Source: Bacteroidia bacterium (lineage in GTDB: Bacteria > Bacteroidota > Bacteroidia > SpSt-205). From it: a stretch of 64,000 nt of DNA. A program made the translations under genes and the position numbers. The DNA is taken from assembly GCA_026003215.1 (NCBI GenBank), contig BPGV01000001.1:89570-153569 (forward strand). Reading direction: 5' to 3'. The notes beneath the pieces were generated by a model that had not been told where the DNA came from, searched no databases, and was given only the letters and a program-made list of their open reading frames with translations. This document shows, piece after piece, positions 52,837 through 60,230 of this stretch. Every line of letters begins with the position of its first letter. Position 1 is the first letter of the stretch.

Positions 52837-53598
52837 ATGGATGAGGCTTGGGAGGCTATTTGTGCCAGGGGGAATATTTTGTCACACGATTTCTCTACGG
52901 GGCCTTATTACCTTTCTGCGGAGCAGATAAAGCAGGCTACCCAGGACTTTTCCAAAACCAGTCAAAGGGAAGTACGCATCTTATGTAAGCAAGATACAAG
53001 GGAAAAACGGCCTAAAGTGTTTCAAGAGAATAATCTTTTTATTTTGCCCGTAAAAAATGGAGAGTTTGCTATCATAAAAGGAGATGGGTATGTAGATGTT
53101 CCCCCAATTATCGCTTCACCTATCCTTTATAGGCCTCGTTTGAACTTTCCTTTGGAAACGGTAGGAGTAGGCGACTCGGAAATGCAGCATTTAGATTTTG
53201 CGTATGCAGCCAGTATTATCAGGGATTTTATGCAGGACCCGTCTCTGGTGTTAACTATACGCGGTCGGAAATATACGCCTAAGATGGAGTTTTTAGCTGG
53301 GGAAGTCCGTCACAAGATAGTAGCTGAAGGGGTACAAACTGAAGTAGATGCAGGCTATGAGGGAAAGGCGCAAGTAGTTTTGGTGGAGGCGAAAAATATA
53401 GAGGCTACCAACGTTATAATCCGCCAGCTTTTTTATCCGTTTAGACAGTGGTCTTACCACACTAAAAAAGAAGTACATACACTTTTCTTCCAGAAAAAGG
53501 GGGACGAGTATCACTTATGGCTCTTTCATTTTCAGGATCCTCATGACTACCACTCAATCCAGCTAACGCGTAGTGCTGTATATCGTTTGGATAAGTAA
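52837..53598 (+). CDS. Probable type II restriction endonuclease
   Basis: A 253-residue protein. A PD-(D/E)XK-like core is visible: EVDAGYEGKAQVVLVEAKN (Asp, then E-A-K) followed by IIRQLFYPFRQW and then SIQLTRSAVYRL near the end. The position directly after a beta-class methyltransferase, and this nuclease core, indicate the cognate endonuclease. I recall similar proteins annotated as type II restriction enzymes (DUF6997-like). Codon use resembles the methyltransferase and is slightly more AT-rich than the following TRAP genes, which fits a mobile cassette. Confidence 0.8.
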   Translation: MDEAWEAICARGNILSHDFSTGPYYLSAEQIKQATQDFSKTSQREVRILCKQDTREKRPKVFQENNLFILPVKNGEFAIIKGDGYVDVPPIIASPILYRPRLNFPLETVGVGDSEMQHLDFAYAASIIRDFMQDPSLVLTIRGRKYTPKMEFLAGEVRHKIVAEGVQTEVDAGYEGKAQVVLVEAKNIEATNVIIRQLFYPFRQWSYHTKKEVHTLFFQKKGDEYHLWLFHFQDPHDYHSIQLTRSAVYRLDK

Positions 53599-53617
53599 AG
53601 CTTCTCTTACCCCTGCT

Positions 53618-53643
53618 TGTGGAAAAGTTCGGACTTATCCATA
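53618..53643. promoter_or_regulatory. DnaA-box-like sites after the restriction gene
   Basis: TGTGGAAAA (53618-53626, reverse of TTTTCCACA) and TTATCCATA (53635-53643, one mismatch to the box) lie between the restriction gene and the TRAP operon. Confidence 0.4.
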
Positions 53644-53694
53644 AGCTCGTGTTTCTGATAAGAAGGTGGGGAAAGCCAAGCAGAGTAGATTTTG

Positions 53695-53702
53695 TAATAT
53701 TG
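53695..53702 (+). promoter_or_regulatory. -7-like element of the TRAP operon
   Basis: TAATATTG, 4 nt before the ATG at 53707; one base from TAnnTTTG. Confidence 0.5.
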
Positions 53703-53706
53703 CCAC

Positions 53707-54492
53707 ATGCGGTATCTCAGGTATTGGTGCATAGGGCTTATTGCCTTTGCTCAGGAGGGGGAGGCCCTATGGCGAGAGAGAGATAATCCCGAAAAAGCAC
53801 AACAACTGCTGGCTATATTAGAAAAGGACCTTCAGGCTAATCCTCATCAGCCGGAAAAGGTTGTACGGTATGCGCGATTGTATTATCTATTAGGAGAGCA
53901 GTCGGAAGAGAAAGCGCAGCGGTTAGAGCGGTACGATAAAGCCTTCAAGGCCTGTAGGGGGGAGCTGGTGCACCAGCTGGGCCTTTCGGAGCAAGCTTCG
54001 GAGGAGGAGATTGTACGGCGTGCAGGTAAGGAACACCTGCCTTTGTTGTACTGGGCGGCGGCTGCGATAGCCCGTTGGGGTAAGCATGCGCCCTTCCGTC
54101 AAAAGGTGCAGGCACGCGCTACTATCCGGCTTTACTGGGATAGGGTCATGGAACTGGACCCGGCTTACTTTTATGGCGGAGCGTATCGGTTTTTCGGGGG
54201 GTATTATGCGTTGGTGCCTGCGATTACAGGCGAACAGGATGTCAATAAATCGCGCGAGATGTTTGAAAAGGCAGTAGGCGTCGCCCCACAGTACTTAGAA
54301 ACAAAAGTTTTATATGCTGAGGCGTACGCAGCACATCCGAAGGCACGGGATAGGGCGCTTTTCCGTAAGCTCCTAAATGAGGTGCTTGAGGCCCCAGTGG
54401 GCGAGGATGCCGATTGTGCCGCGGAAAATCGCTTGGCGAAGAAAAAAGCCCAGACCCTCTTAGCCCAAGAAAACGAACTTTTTGAAGAATAG
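53707..54492 (+). CDS. TRAP-associated TPR protein (TatT family)
   Basis: A 261-residue exported helical repeat protein. A weak signal (MRYLRYWCIGLIAFAQ) precedes TPR-like helices (NPEKAQQLLAILEKDLQANP; YFYGGAYRFFGGYYALVPAI; KSREMFEKAVGVAPQYLETK). The LYYLLGEQ...A...Y.KAF pattern and RFFGGYYA match TatT, the T component of TPR-associated TRAP (TPAT) transporters studied in Treponema. It is followed after 3 nt by the DctP-type gene, then DctQ and DctM, so it should pair with the P component to load ligand. Ligand unknown. Confidence 0.85.
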   Translation: MRYLRYWCIGLIAFAQEGEALWRERDNPEKAQQLLAILEKDLQANPHQPEKVVRYARLYYLLGEQSEEKAQRLERYDKAFKACRGELVHQLGLSEQASEEEIVRRAGKEHLPLLYWAAAAIARWGKHAPFRQKVQARATIRLYWDRVMELDPAYFYGGAYRFFGGYYALVPAITGEQDVNKSREMFEKAVGVAPQYLETKVLYAEAYAAHPKARDRALFRKLLNEVLEAPVGEDADCAAENRLAKKKAQTLLAQENELFEE

Positions 54493-54495
54493 CCT

Positions 54496-55512
54496 ATGCG
54501 TATAGCGATTGGGCTTGCGGTAGTGTGTCTTAGCGCGTTGGCGCAGACCAAGCTCCGGGTGGGATCCACCATTCCCTACGATAGCCCTTGGGAAGAGGCC
54601 TTTGATACTTATGTAAAAGCCGTGCAGGAAAAAGCCGGCCCGGGGAAGGTGACCTTTCGGAAGTTTTTGAGTGGGCAGTTGGGCGGGGAAGTAGAAATCG
54701 TGCGAAGCCTCCGAATGGGCACGTTGGATATAGGGATTTTGTCGGTGGGGGGCATAGCGGAAGGGCTTTCTATGCCAGAGCTGTTGGTATTAGAGATGCC
54801 TTTTTTATTTGAGAGCGATGAGGAGGTGGATTATGTGATGGATGCGCTTTTTGAGGAGTTTCGTCGGCGCTTAGAAGCTAAAGGGCTGGTGCTGGTTCTG
54901 TGGGGGGTGAATGGGTGGCGTAACTTTGGCTGTGCTGCTCGGCCCATCCTTTCGCCGGCTGACTTGAAAGGCCTCAAAATGCGGGCGCAAGAAACCCCTA
55001 TTTATATAGAGATGTATAAGGCGCTGGGGGCTACACCTGTGCCCATAGCTACGCCGGAGGTCCTTATGGCTTTGAAAAATCGGATGGTGGATGGGTTTGA
55101 CCAAACGGTGGTTTTTGCGGTTTCCACGGGATGGATGGGGCAAATCAAGCACTATACTTTGAGTCGCCATATTTTTCAGCCGGGGGCTATTGTAATCTCT
55201 AAAAAGACTTTTGACCGGCTTCCGCCAGATATTCAAAAAGCCTTGCTGGTGGCGGATAAACGCGCAGTGATTCAAGCAGCGGGCCGTAAACTGGTACGCG
55301 ACGAGGAGCAATCTATCTTGGCCAGCATAGAAAAAGAGGGTAATGTGCAGTTTTATCGTTTGACTCCTCAGCAAAGGGAAACTTTCCGCAAGGCCCTACA
55401 AGCCGCCATGCCACGTTTGGAAGCGGCATTAGGGCCAGAAGGCAAGGTCCTCATGGCGCAGGTCCGAAATAAGGTTATGGAGTTTCGTAAGAAAAAAGCT
55501 GTAAGTAAATGA
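54496..55512 (+). CDS. TRAP transporter substrate-binding protein (DctP family)
   Basis: A 338-residue periplasmic binding protein with the signal peptide MRIAIGLAVVCLSALAQ. KLRVGSTIPYDSPWEEAFDT, SGQLGGEVEIVRSLRMGTLD and LKGLKMRAQETPIYIEMYKA match DctP. The conserved ligand Arg lies in KMRAQ. It overlaps dctQ by 4 bp. With TatT it forms the P component of a TPAT system. The ligand may be an organic acid but cannot be fixed from sequence. Confidence 0.93.
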   Translation: MRIAIGLAVVCLSALAQTKLRVGSTIPYDSPWEEAFDTYVKAVQEKAGPGKVTFRKFLSGQLGGEVEIVRSLRMGTLDIGILSVGGIAEGLSMPELLVLEMPFLFESDEEVDYVMDALFEEFRRRLEAKGLVLVLWGVNGWRNFGCAARPILSPADLKGLKMRAQETPIYIEMYKALGATPVPIATPEVLMALKNRMVDGFDQTVVFAVSTGWMGQIKHYTLSRHIFQPGAIVISKKTFDRLPPDIQKALLVADKRAVIQAAGRKLVRDEEQSILASIEKEGNVQFYRLTPQQRETFRKALQAAMPRLEAALGPEGKVLMAQVRNKVMEFRKKKAVSK

Positions 55513-56045
55513 CCTATTTTGCAGAAAAGTATCTACATATTCAGCGCAAGTTCTATAAAATAGAACAGTTTTGTGCTGTAATCCTCATGTTTGCTATCTC
55601 TGGGATTGTATTAGCGGGGGTATTTTCGCGCTATTTGCTTGAGGAGCCCTTTTATGGCACCGATAGGTTAGCCACGTATGTGTTTGTACTACTTAGCTTT
55701 TGGGGGATTCAGATGGCCAGTGGGTATTATGAGCATATCACGGTAGGGGTAGTGCGGCAGTGGATAGGCACGAAAATGGGCGCCTATCTTTCTGCGTTAG
55801 CTTCTTTGCTGACAGCGGTCTTCTTAGGCTACTTGGCCTGGGTAGGGTATGGCTTCGTACGGTTTCTGTACGAAGCTCAGGAAAAAGATATTGTCCTGGG
55901 GCTTCCTATGTGGATTGTTTATGTATTTTTTGTCGTGGCGGCTATTTTTTCGGCTCTTCGCTACCTAATGGGGGTGTATTTATGGCTGGAAGTAGGGCAA
56001 GGGCGACTAAGCCCAGAGTCTTTTCAACGTAAAACCTTGGCCTGA
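55509..56045 (+). CDS. TRAP transporter small membrane subunit (DctQ family)
   Basis: A 178-residue four-TM protein (CAVILMFAISGIVLAGVFSR; TDRLATYVFVLLSFWGIQMA; LSALASLLTAVFLGYLAWVG; WIVYVFFVVAAIFSALRYLM). Overlaps dctP by 4 bp and ends 6 nt before dctM. It pairs with DctM to make the transporter core and helps place the binding protein. The DctQ family is diverse in sequence, so the call rests on topology and context. Confidence 0.9.
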   Translation: MTYFAEKYLHIQRKFYKIEQFCAVILMFAISGIVLAGVFSRYLLEEPFYGTDRLATYVFVLLSFWGIQMASGYYEHITVGVVRQWIGTKMGAYLSALASLLTAVFLGYLAWVGYGFVRFLYEAQEKDIVLGLPMWIVYVFFVVAAIFSALRYLMGVYLWLEVGQGRLSPESFQRKTLA

Positions 56046-56051
56046 GGCATT

Positions 56052-57323
56052 ATGAAAGGGGTCGTGTTGCTGGTAGCGTTAGGCATATTGATTGTGGTAG
56101 GGGTTCCGCTATTTGTGCTGTTGGGGGGGTTAGGGTTTGGGTTATTTGCGGGGTATGAGGAGCTGCCGGGGGAGGCGCTCATCAAGTACATGATGGAGAC
56201 GCTTACGAAGCCGGCGCTTTTAGCGATACCGATGTATATTTTATCGGGGGTGTTGGTAGCTAAGGGGCGTACGGCGCAACAGCTGGTTCGGGTAGCCCAA
56301 GCATGGCTGGGGTGGTTGCCGGGGGGACTGGCGGTGGCGACGGTACTGGCGTGTATGATATTTGGGGCTATCTCGGGCTCTTCGCCGGTGACGATGGTGG
56401 CGATTGGGAGTTTTCTTTATCCGGCCATGCGTCAGGCGGGCTATCCGGAGACCCTTGCATTAGGGAGCGTGACGGTGGCCGGTTCGTTGGGAATTTTGAT
56501 TCCGCCGAGTATTCCCATGATTGTATATGGGATAGTCACGCGGACGGATATAGATCAGCTTTTTTTAGCGAGTGTGGTCCCCGGTTTGTGGGCTGGGGGT
56601 TTTTTGATAGGTATAGCTGTGCTATTAGGGGTCATATATAAGCTACCCCGAGAGGCTTTTCAGTGGAAAGATGCTATAAAAGCTACGATAGGGGCTTTGC
56701 CGGCTTTGGGATTACCTGTATTGGTGATGGGGGGGATTTATACGGGGCTTTACAATGTGACGGAGGCGGCGGGCATAGCGGTATTATATCTCCTTTTGTT
56801 GGAAGGGTTTCTTTATCGGACTCTTCGGTGGGGTATGCTGCGAGAGGCTTTGTCTGAAGCTACCACGGCGTTGGGGAGTATTTTGGCGATTGTACTTATG
56901 GCGGCATTATTGAGCTATTTTTTGCTTCTGCAGGAGCTACCTTTTTGGGTGGCAGAACAGGTAGAGGGCTGGGGATTATCTGTGGTAGAGTTTGTGTGGG
57001 TAGTGGTGGGGATACTTTTACTGGCGGGGATGGTAATGGATGTACTTTCAGCGATATTGATTTTTGCACCGGCTTTTTTGCCGGCGGTGCAGGCTTTAGG
57101 GGTGTCCCCGGTATGGCTGGGGGTGCTTTTCATTATAGTGCTGGAGATAGGGTATATCACGCCACCGGTGGGGCTCAATCTTTTTGTGGCGATGGGGTAT
57201 TTTCGGCAGCCGATGGGGCGGGTGGTGCGGGCCAGCTTACCGTTTCTTTTGGGTCTTTTAGCGACGGTGGGGCTTTTGATAGGGGCGCCGTCTTGGCTGG
57301 GGTTAGACATGTTTACCGGCTAA
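56052..57323 (+). CDS. TRAP transporter large membrane subunit (DctM family)
   Basis: A 423-residue, about 12-TM transporter subunit driven by a Na+ or H+ gradient. LAIPMYILSGVLVAKGRTAQ, GAISGSSPVTMVAIGSFLYP and GILIPPSIPMIVYGI are the DctM signatures, and VLEIGYITPPVGLNLFVAMG is the second-half mirror of the discriminating loop. It converges on the glycosyltransferase gene and overlaps its 3' end by 21 bp. Confidence 0.95.
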   Translation: MKGVVLLVALGILIVVGVPLFVLLGGLGFGLFAGYEELPGEALIKYMMETLTKPALLAIPMYILSGVLVAKGRTAQQLVRVAQAWLGWLPGGLAVATVLACMIFGAISGSSPVTMVAIGSFLYPAMRQAGYPETLALGSVTVAGSLGILIPPSIPMIVYGIVTRTDIDQLFLASVVPGLWAGGFLIGIAVLLGVIYKLPREAFQWKDAIKATIGALPALGLPVLVMGGIYTGLYNVTEAAGIAVLYLLLLEGFLYRTLRWGMLREALSEATTALGSILAIVLMAALLSYFLLLQELPFWVAEQVEGWGLSVVEFVWVVVGILLLAGMVMDVLSAILIFAPAFLPAVQALGVSPVWLGVLFIIVLEIGYITPPVGLNLFVAMGYFRQPMGRVVRASLPFLLGLLATVGLLIGAPSWLGLDMFTG

Positions 57324-58481
57324 GGCTTTTTCGGCTATCGCTAAGAATAGTTGAGCGTTGGTAGATAGGTCAGAATAGCGGGCTATCCAAGCGCGGTTGC
57401 GCTCCTTCCAAAAGGGGGGGCTATTGTGTAGGAGGGCTTCTATGTGAAAGAGGGCTTCTGTGAGTTTTTCTGGGGTAAAGGGTTCCACGAACCAGGCGTT
57501 GTAGCCGTGGGTGAGGATTTCCCGATGGGCGGGGATAGCGTTGACTATCGGCAGGGCGCCGTGCCAGCGGCCTTCTGCGACCGCATAGCTATACCCATCA
57601 TAGACGGGAGCTGAAATGAAAGCCGCAGCATGCTGCCATAGATATGACATATATTTTTTATCTAATCTTTTTATGAAAAATAAAAACATATTTTTATATT
57701 GTTTTTCTAAGTAGTCTATAGTAGGGGAGAGGGTAGGGTCTAAGGGGTAGGCGCCTTGGAGGAGGATTAGGGCGAAGGTGGTGCCGCCTTTTTCGCAGTA
57801 GGCTTGGAAGGCTTTGAGTATGACATCGGCTCCGTAAAACCGGGTAGCGCCACGTGGCGCCAAAAGCCAGTGGGGCGCTGACAGCCGCTCCACCCCCGCG
57901 GGCGCCTCGCTGGGGGGCCACCTTAGACCAATCCCTGTTGGTACTTCAATATATATTTTTTCTTTTTCAAAATATTTATTGGTAAAACAAAGTTCATAAT
58001 TATCTCCCACACAGAGGAGGGCGTGGTGCAGGGTAGGGCGGAGGAGGGCGGGAAGGAGGGCTCGGCGTGTTATTGTGCGTAAGTAAGTGGAGAGAGAGGG
58101 CGGCTTACCTTGGGCGCTCCAGCTCAGGGTGATAGGGGGGGCATAGGGTCCATATTCTAATACGTCTGCCCCCATGGCAAAAGGAATATAGGGGCGGAAT
58201 CCGCTCAGCCATACCCATACGCCAAAAGGGGTAAGATGAATAGGATGGGCCAGGGTTATATTTTGGGCTTGAAGGGCTCCCTTCAAGGCAGGACGGCGAC
58301 TCCAAAAGTGCTTCCACTGCGGAGACGGTACCGCTTCTCCCACACAGATGTACGATAAAGGCAGTTCGGGAGGTGGGCTCTCTATCCCGAAAAGGAACAC
58401 TTCGGCGCCAGCTTCTTGGAGCGCTTGGCCCCAGCGCAGCGTATGGAGGTCGTGTGGCGAACCCACTAAGCCTATCCGCAT
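57303..58481 (-). CDS. Glycosyltransferase, family 4-like
   Basis: A 392-residue GT-B enzyme. The N-terminus MRIGLVGSPHDLHTLRWGQA is a GT4 start. The C-terminal nucleotide-sugar region has AAFISAPVYDGYSYAVAEGR (the E...E-like motif) with ALPIVNAIPAHREILTHGYN and WFVEPF. Donor and acceptor are unknown. It starts ten bases inside the upstream gene's 3' end, so the two are cotranscribed. GC-poor islands (57650-57700, 57950-57990) interrupt otherwise normal codon use. Confidence 0.85.
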   Translation of the reverse strand: MRIGLVGSPHDLHTLRWGQALQEAGAEVFLFGIESPPPELPLSYICVGEAVPSPQWKHFWSRRPALKGALQAQNITLAHPIHLTPFGVWVWLSGFRPYIPFAMGADVLEYGPYAPPITLSWSAQGKPPSLSTYLRTITRRALLPALLRPTLHHALLCVGDNYELCFTNKYFEKEKIYIEVPTGIGLRWPPSEAPAGVERLSAPHWLLAPRGATRFYGADVILKAFQAYCEKGGTTFALILLQGAYPLDPTLSPTIDYLEKQYKNMFLFFIKRLDKKYMSYLWQHAAAFISAPVYDGYSYAVAEGRWHGALPIVNAIPAHREILTHGYNAWFVEPFTPEKLTEALFHIEALLHNSPPFWKERNRAWIARYSDLSTNAQLFLAIAEKALAGKHV

Positions 58482-58909
58482 AAGTGAATAGCCAAACGAC
58501 TTTTTGTCAGAGGTACCGCGTTGACGCCCTCTTCAGACGGCTCCAAAAGGTAATGGGTCTCGGGCCAGGTCCCCTCCTGCCATGATTTTATTATTTCGTT
58601 ATATTTTTTCGTAAAAATAAAATCATTTACCATATCCAATATGGCGAGGTGGTCGGTGGGGAGGAGGGCGAAGCCGTTTTGGGGTAGGAGGGTGTGGAGC
58701 GTGCGGAAGAGGGTGTCTATGGCGCAGCCGGAGATAGGGCTTGAAGTGGCTATTTCTATAAAATGGTCGTAGGGGAAGCTTACTTCCCATGAGATAGGGC
58801 GGCCGTGTGTGCGCCAGTCCCCTAAAGCCTCTTTGAGAAGAGTTTCCAAGAGCTTTTTCTCTGGCGGCGTGAGGGGCCGTGCAACCAGAAACTGCCATCT
58901 TCGTGCCAT
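58472..58909 (-). CDS. Hypothetical protein, start overlapping the divergent PPTase
   Basis: A 145-residue soluble protein beginning MARRWQFLVARPLTPPEKKL. The start at 58909 is supported by the -7-like TATCTTAG 4 nt upstream. The central part (SFPYDHFIEIATSSPISGCA; IDTLFRTLHTLLPQNGFALL) is conserved-looking, similar to small Bacteroidota proteins annotated as ABC ATPase-like without justification. No catalytic motif is visible. Its ATG and the ATG of the opposite gene share the bases CATG. Overlaps the glycosyltransferase by 10 bp. Confidence 0.55.
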   Translation of the reverse strand: MARRWQFLVARPLTPPEKKLLETLLKEALGDWRTHGRPISWEVSFPYDHFIEIATSSPISGCAIDTLFRTLHTLLPQNGFALLPTDHLAILDMVNDFIFTKKYNEIIKSWQEGTWPETHYLLEPSEEGVNAVPLTKSRLAIHLCG

Positions 58910-58921
58910 GCCTCTAAGATA
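58896..58921. promoter_or_regulatory. Overlapping divergent promoters with a shared CATG start
   Basis: CATCTTCG (58896-58903) is 4 nt before the plus-strand ATG at 58908. TATCTTAG (58921-58914, minus) is 4 nt before the minus-strand ATG at 58909. The two ATGs overlap as CATG, so each promoter lies in the other gene's coding sequence. Confidence 0.5.
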
Positions 58922-59483
58922 CACGGGCTTTTGGAGAGGGATATATTGGGCTGTGTGGGAAATCCGTGAAAAAGAAGAATTCCTACGGGCGAGCGTACCG
59001 CTCTCTGGGCGAGAGCAGGCCTATATTGACACCATTACGCATCCTCGGCGTCGTTTAGAATCCCTGGCAGCCCGAGCCGCTCTTTTCCACTTGCCGAGTC
59101 TGTCTTACACCTCCCTTTCTCACAGTTATCCTTGGGCAGGGGCCGCTTGCGCCCCCTTCCCGGTGGGGATAGATATTGAACGCTGGCGGTTTTTCCCGGA
59201 AAAAGTCAAGCTGTACTTCACTAATACACTTGATAGAGAGCTACTTCATGGCTCAGATTTTACCTATTGGCATATATGGTCAGCTAAAGAAGTGGCTTAT
59301 AAGCTATTATGCGCTGAGTTTGACAAGTTGTCATTTAGACGGGAGCTTTTCTTTCAGGGGAAATGGATTAGGTACCACAGGGGGGAAAGAAGCGGGGAAG
59401 TGCCTTTGGGTTTTTGGGCTGGGGAAAGTTGGCTGCTTACGGTGGGGTATCTTTTGGAAAAAGCGGTATATTTGGGGAGATGA
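58908..59483 (+). CDS. 4'-phosphopantetheinyl transferase (Sfp-type)
   Basis: A 191-residue enzyme that moves phosphopantetheine from CoA to carrier proteins. The signatures are SLSHSYPWAGAACAP, VGIDIERWR (Mg-binding Asp and Glu) and IWSAKEVAYKLL. The start at 58908 overlaps the opposite gene's start; upstream frames would lie wholly in that gene. It ends coupled to the LytTR regulator (ATGA). The carrier protein it serves is not in the window. Confidence 0.88.
   Translation: MPLRYTGFWRGIYWAVWEIREKEEFLRASVPLSGREQAYIDTITHPRRRLESLAARAALFHLPSLSYTSLSHSYPWAGAACAPFPVGIDIERWRFFPEKVKLYFTNTLDRELLHGSDFTYWHIWSAKEVAYKLLCAEFDKLSFRRELFFQGKWIRYHRGERSGEVPLGFWAGESWLLTVGYLLEKAVYLGR
59467..59474 (+). promoter_or_regulatory. 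-7 promoter element of the LytTR regulator
   Basis: TATATTTG, 5 nt before the ATG at 59480, lying inside the end of the PPTase gene. Confidence 0.55.
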
Positions 59484-60220
59484 GCCTCTGGCGGGTTCTG
59501 GTGGTAGAAGATGAGGAGCCGGCCCGGCGCCTTTTGCGCCGCTACCTTAGCCAAATCCCTGACTTAGACCTTACGGAGGCTTCCGACGGAGAGACCGCCC
59601 TCCAAGCCCTCCAAGAACAGGAATGGGATATTGTGCTCTTAGATATAGAAATGCCGGGGGTAGATGGCGTGTCTCTGATGCACTTTGCCAGCAGCCTTCC
59701 CCGTCCCCCAGCGATAGTTTTTACCACAGCGTATAGTGAGCATGCGGTAAAAGCCTTTGAAGGGGGGGCTGCCGACTACCTGCTTAAGCCGTTTTCTTTG
59801 GATCGGCTTCGGCAGGCGATAGCACGCGCCCAGCGGAAGCGACAAGCTGCCCTTTCCGCAGCTGCTACCCCTAAAACTTCCCTCTCTAAGCTACCTATTC
59901 CCCAAAAAGAAGGACATCTCTTGATTGCTTTTGAAGATATTGTCGGTATTCGGATAGAAGACCGAACGCTATACATTGAAACGCGTTCGGGTGAGATCCA
60001 CACTACCCGAGCCTATACCCTGCAACAGGTAGAGGAGAAGCTCCCCCATCCCCCCTTTTTGCGTATCGGACGAGATGCCCTTATCAACACAGATGCCGTA
60101 CAGGAGGTGTTATCGTGGTTTGCTGGACGCTATAAGGTGGTGCTGCATAATGGGAGCGTGTATATGTGTAGTAGAGACTTTGCGCCTACCCTGCTTAGAA
60201 CGCTGGGTTTGAAGGAGTAA
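59480..60220 (+). CDS. LytTR-family response regulator
   Basis: A 246-residue two-domain regulator. The receiver has VLVVEDEEPARR (acidic pocket), VLLDIEMPGVDG (phospho-Asp), FTTAYSEHAVKAF and LLKPFSL (Lys). The C-terminal LytTR DNA-binding domain has FEDIVGIRIEDRTLYIETRS and FLRIGRDALINTDAVQEVLS. No histidine kinase is adjacent. It overlaps the PPTase stop as ATGA, and may also have its own promoter. Confidence 0.92.
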   Translation: MSLWRVLVVEDEEPARRLLRRYLSQIPDLDLTEASDGETALQALQEQEWDIVLLDIEMPGVDGVSLMHFASSLPRPPAIVFTTAYSEHAVKAFEGGAADYLLKPFSLDRLRQAIARAQRKRQAALSAAATPKTSLSKLPIPQKEGHLLIAFEDIVGIRIEDRTLYIETRSGEIHTTRAYTLQQVEEKLPHPPFLRIGRDALINTDAVQEVLSWFAGRYKVVLHNGSVYMCSRDFAPTLLRTLGLKE

Positions 60221-60230
60221 AACTGTACAA

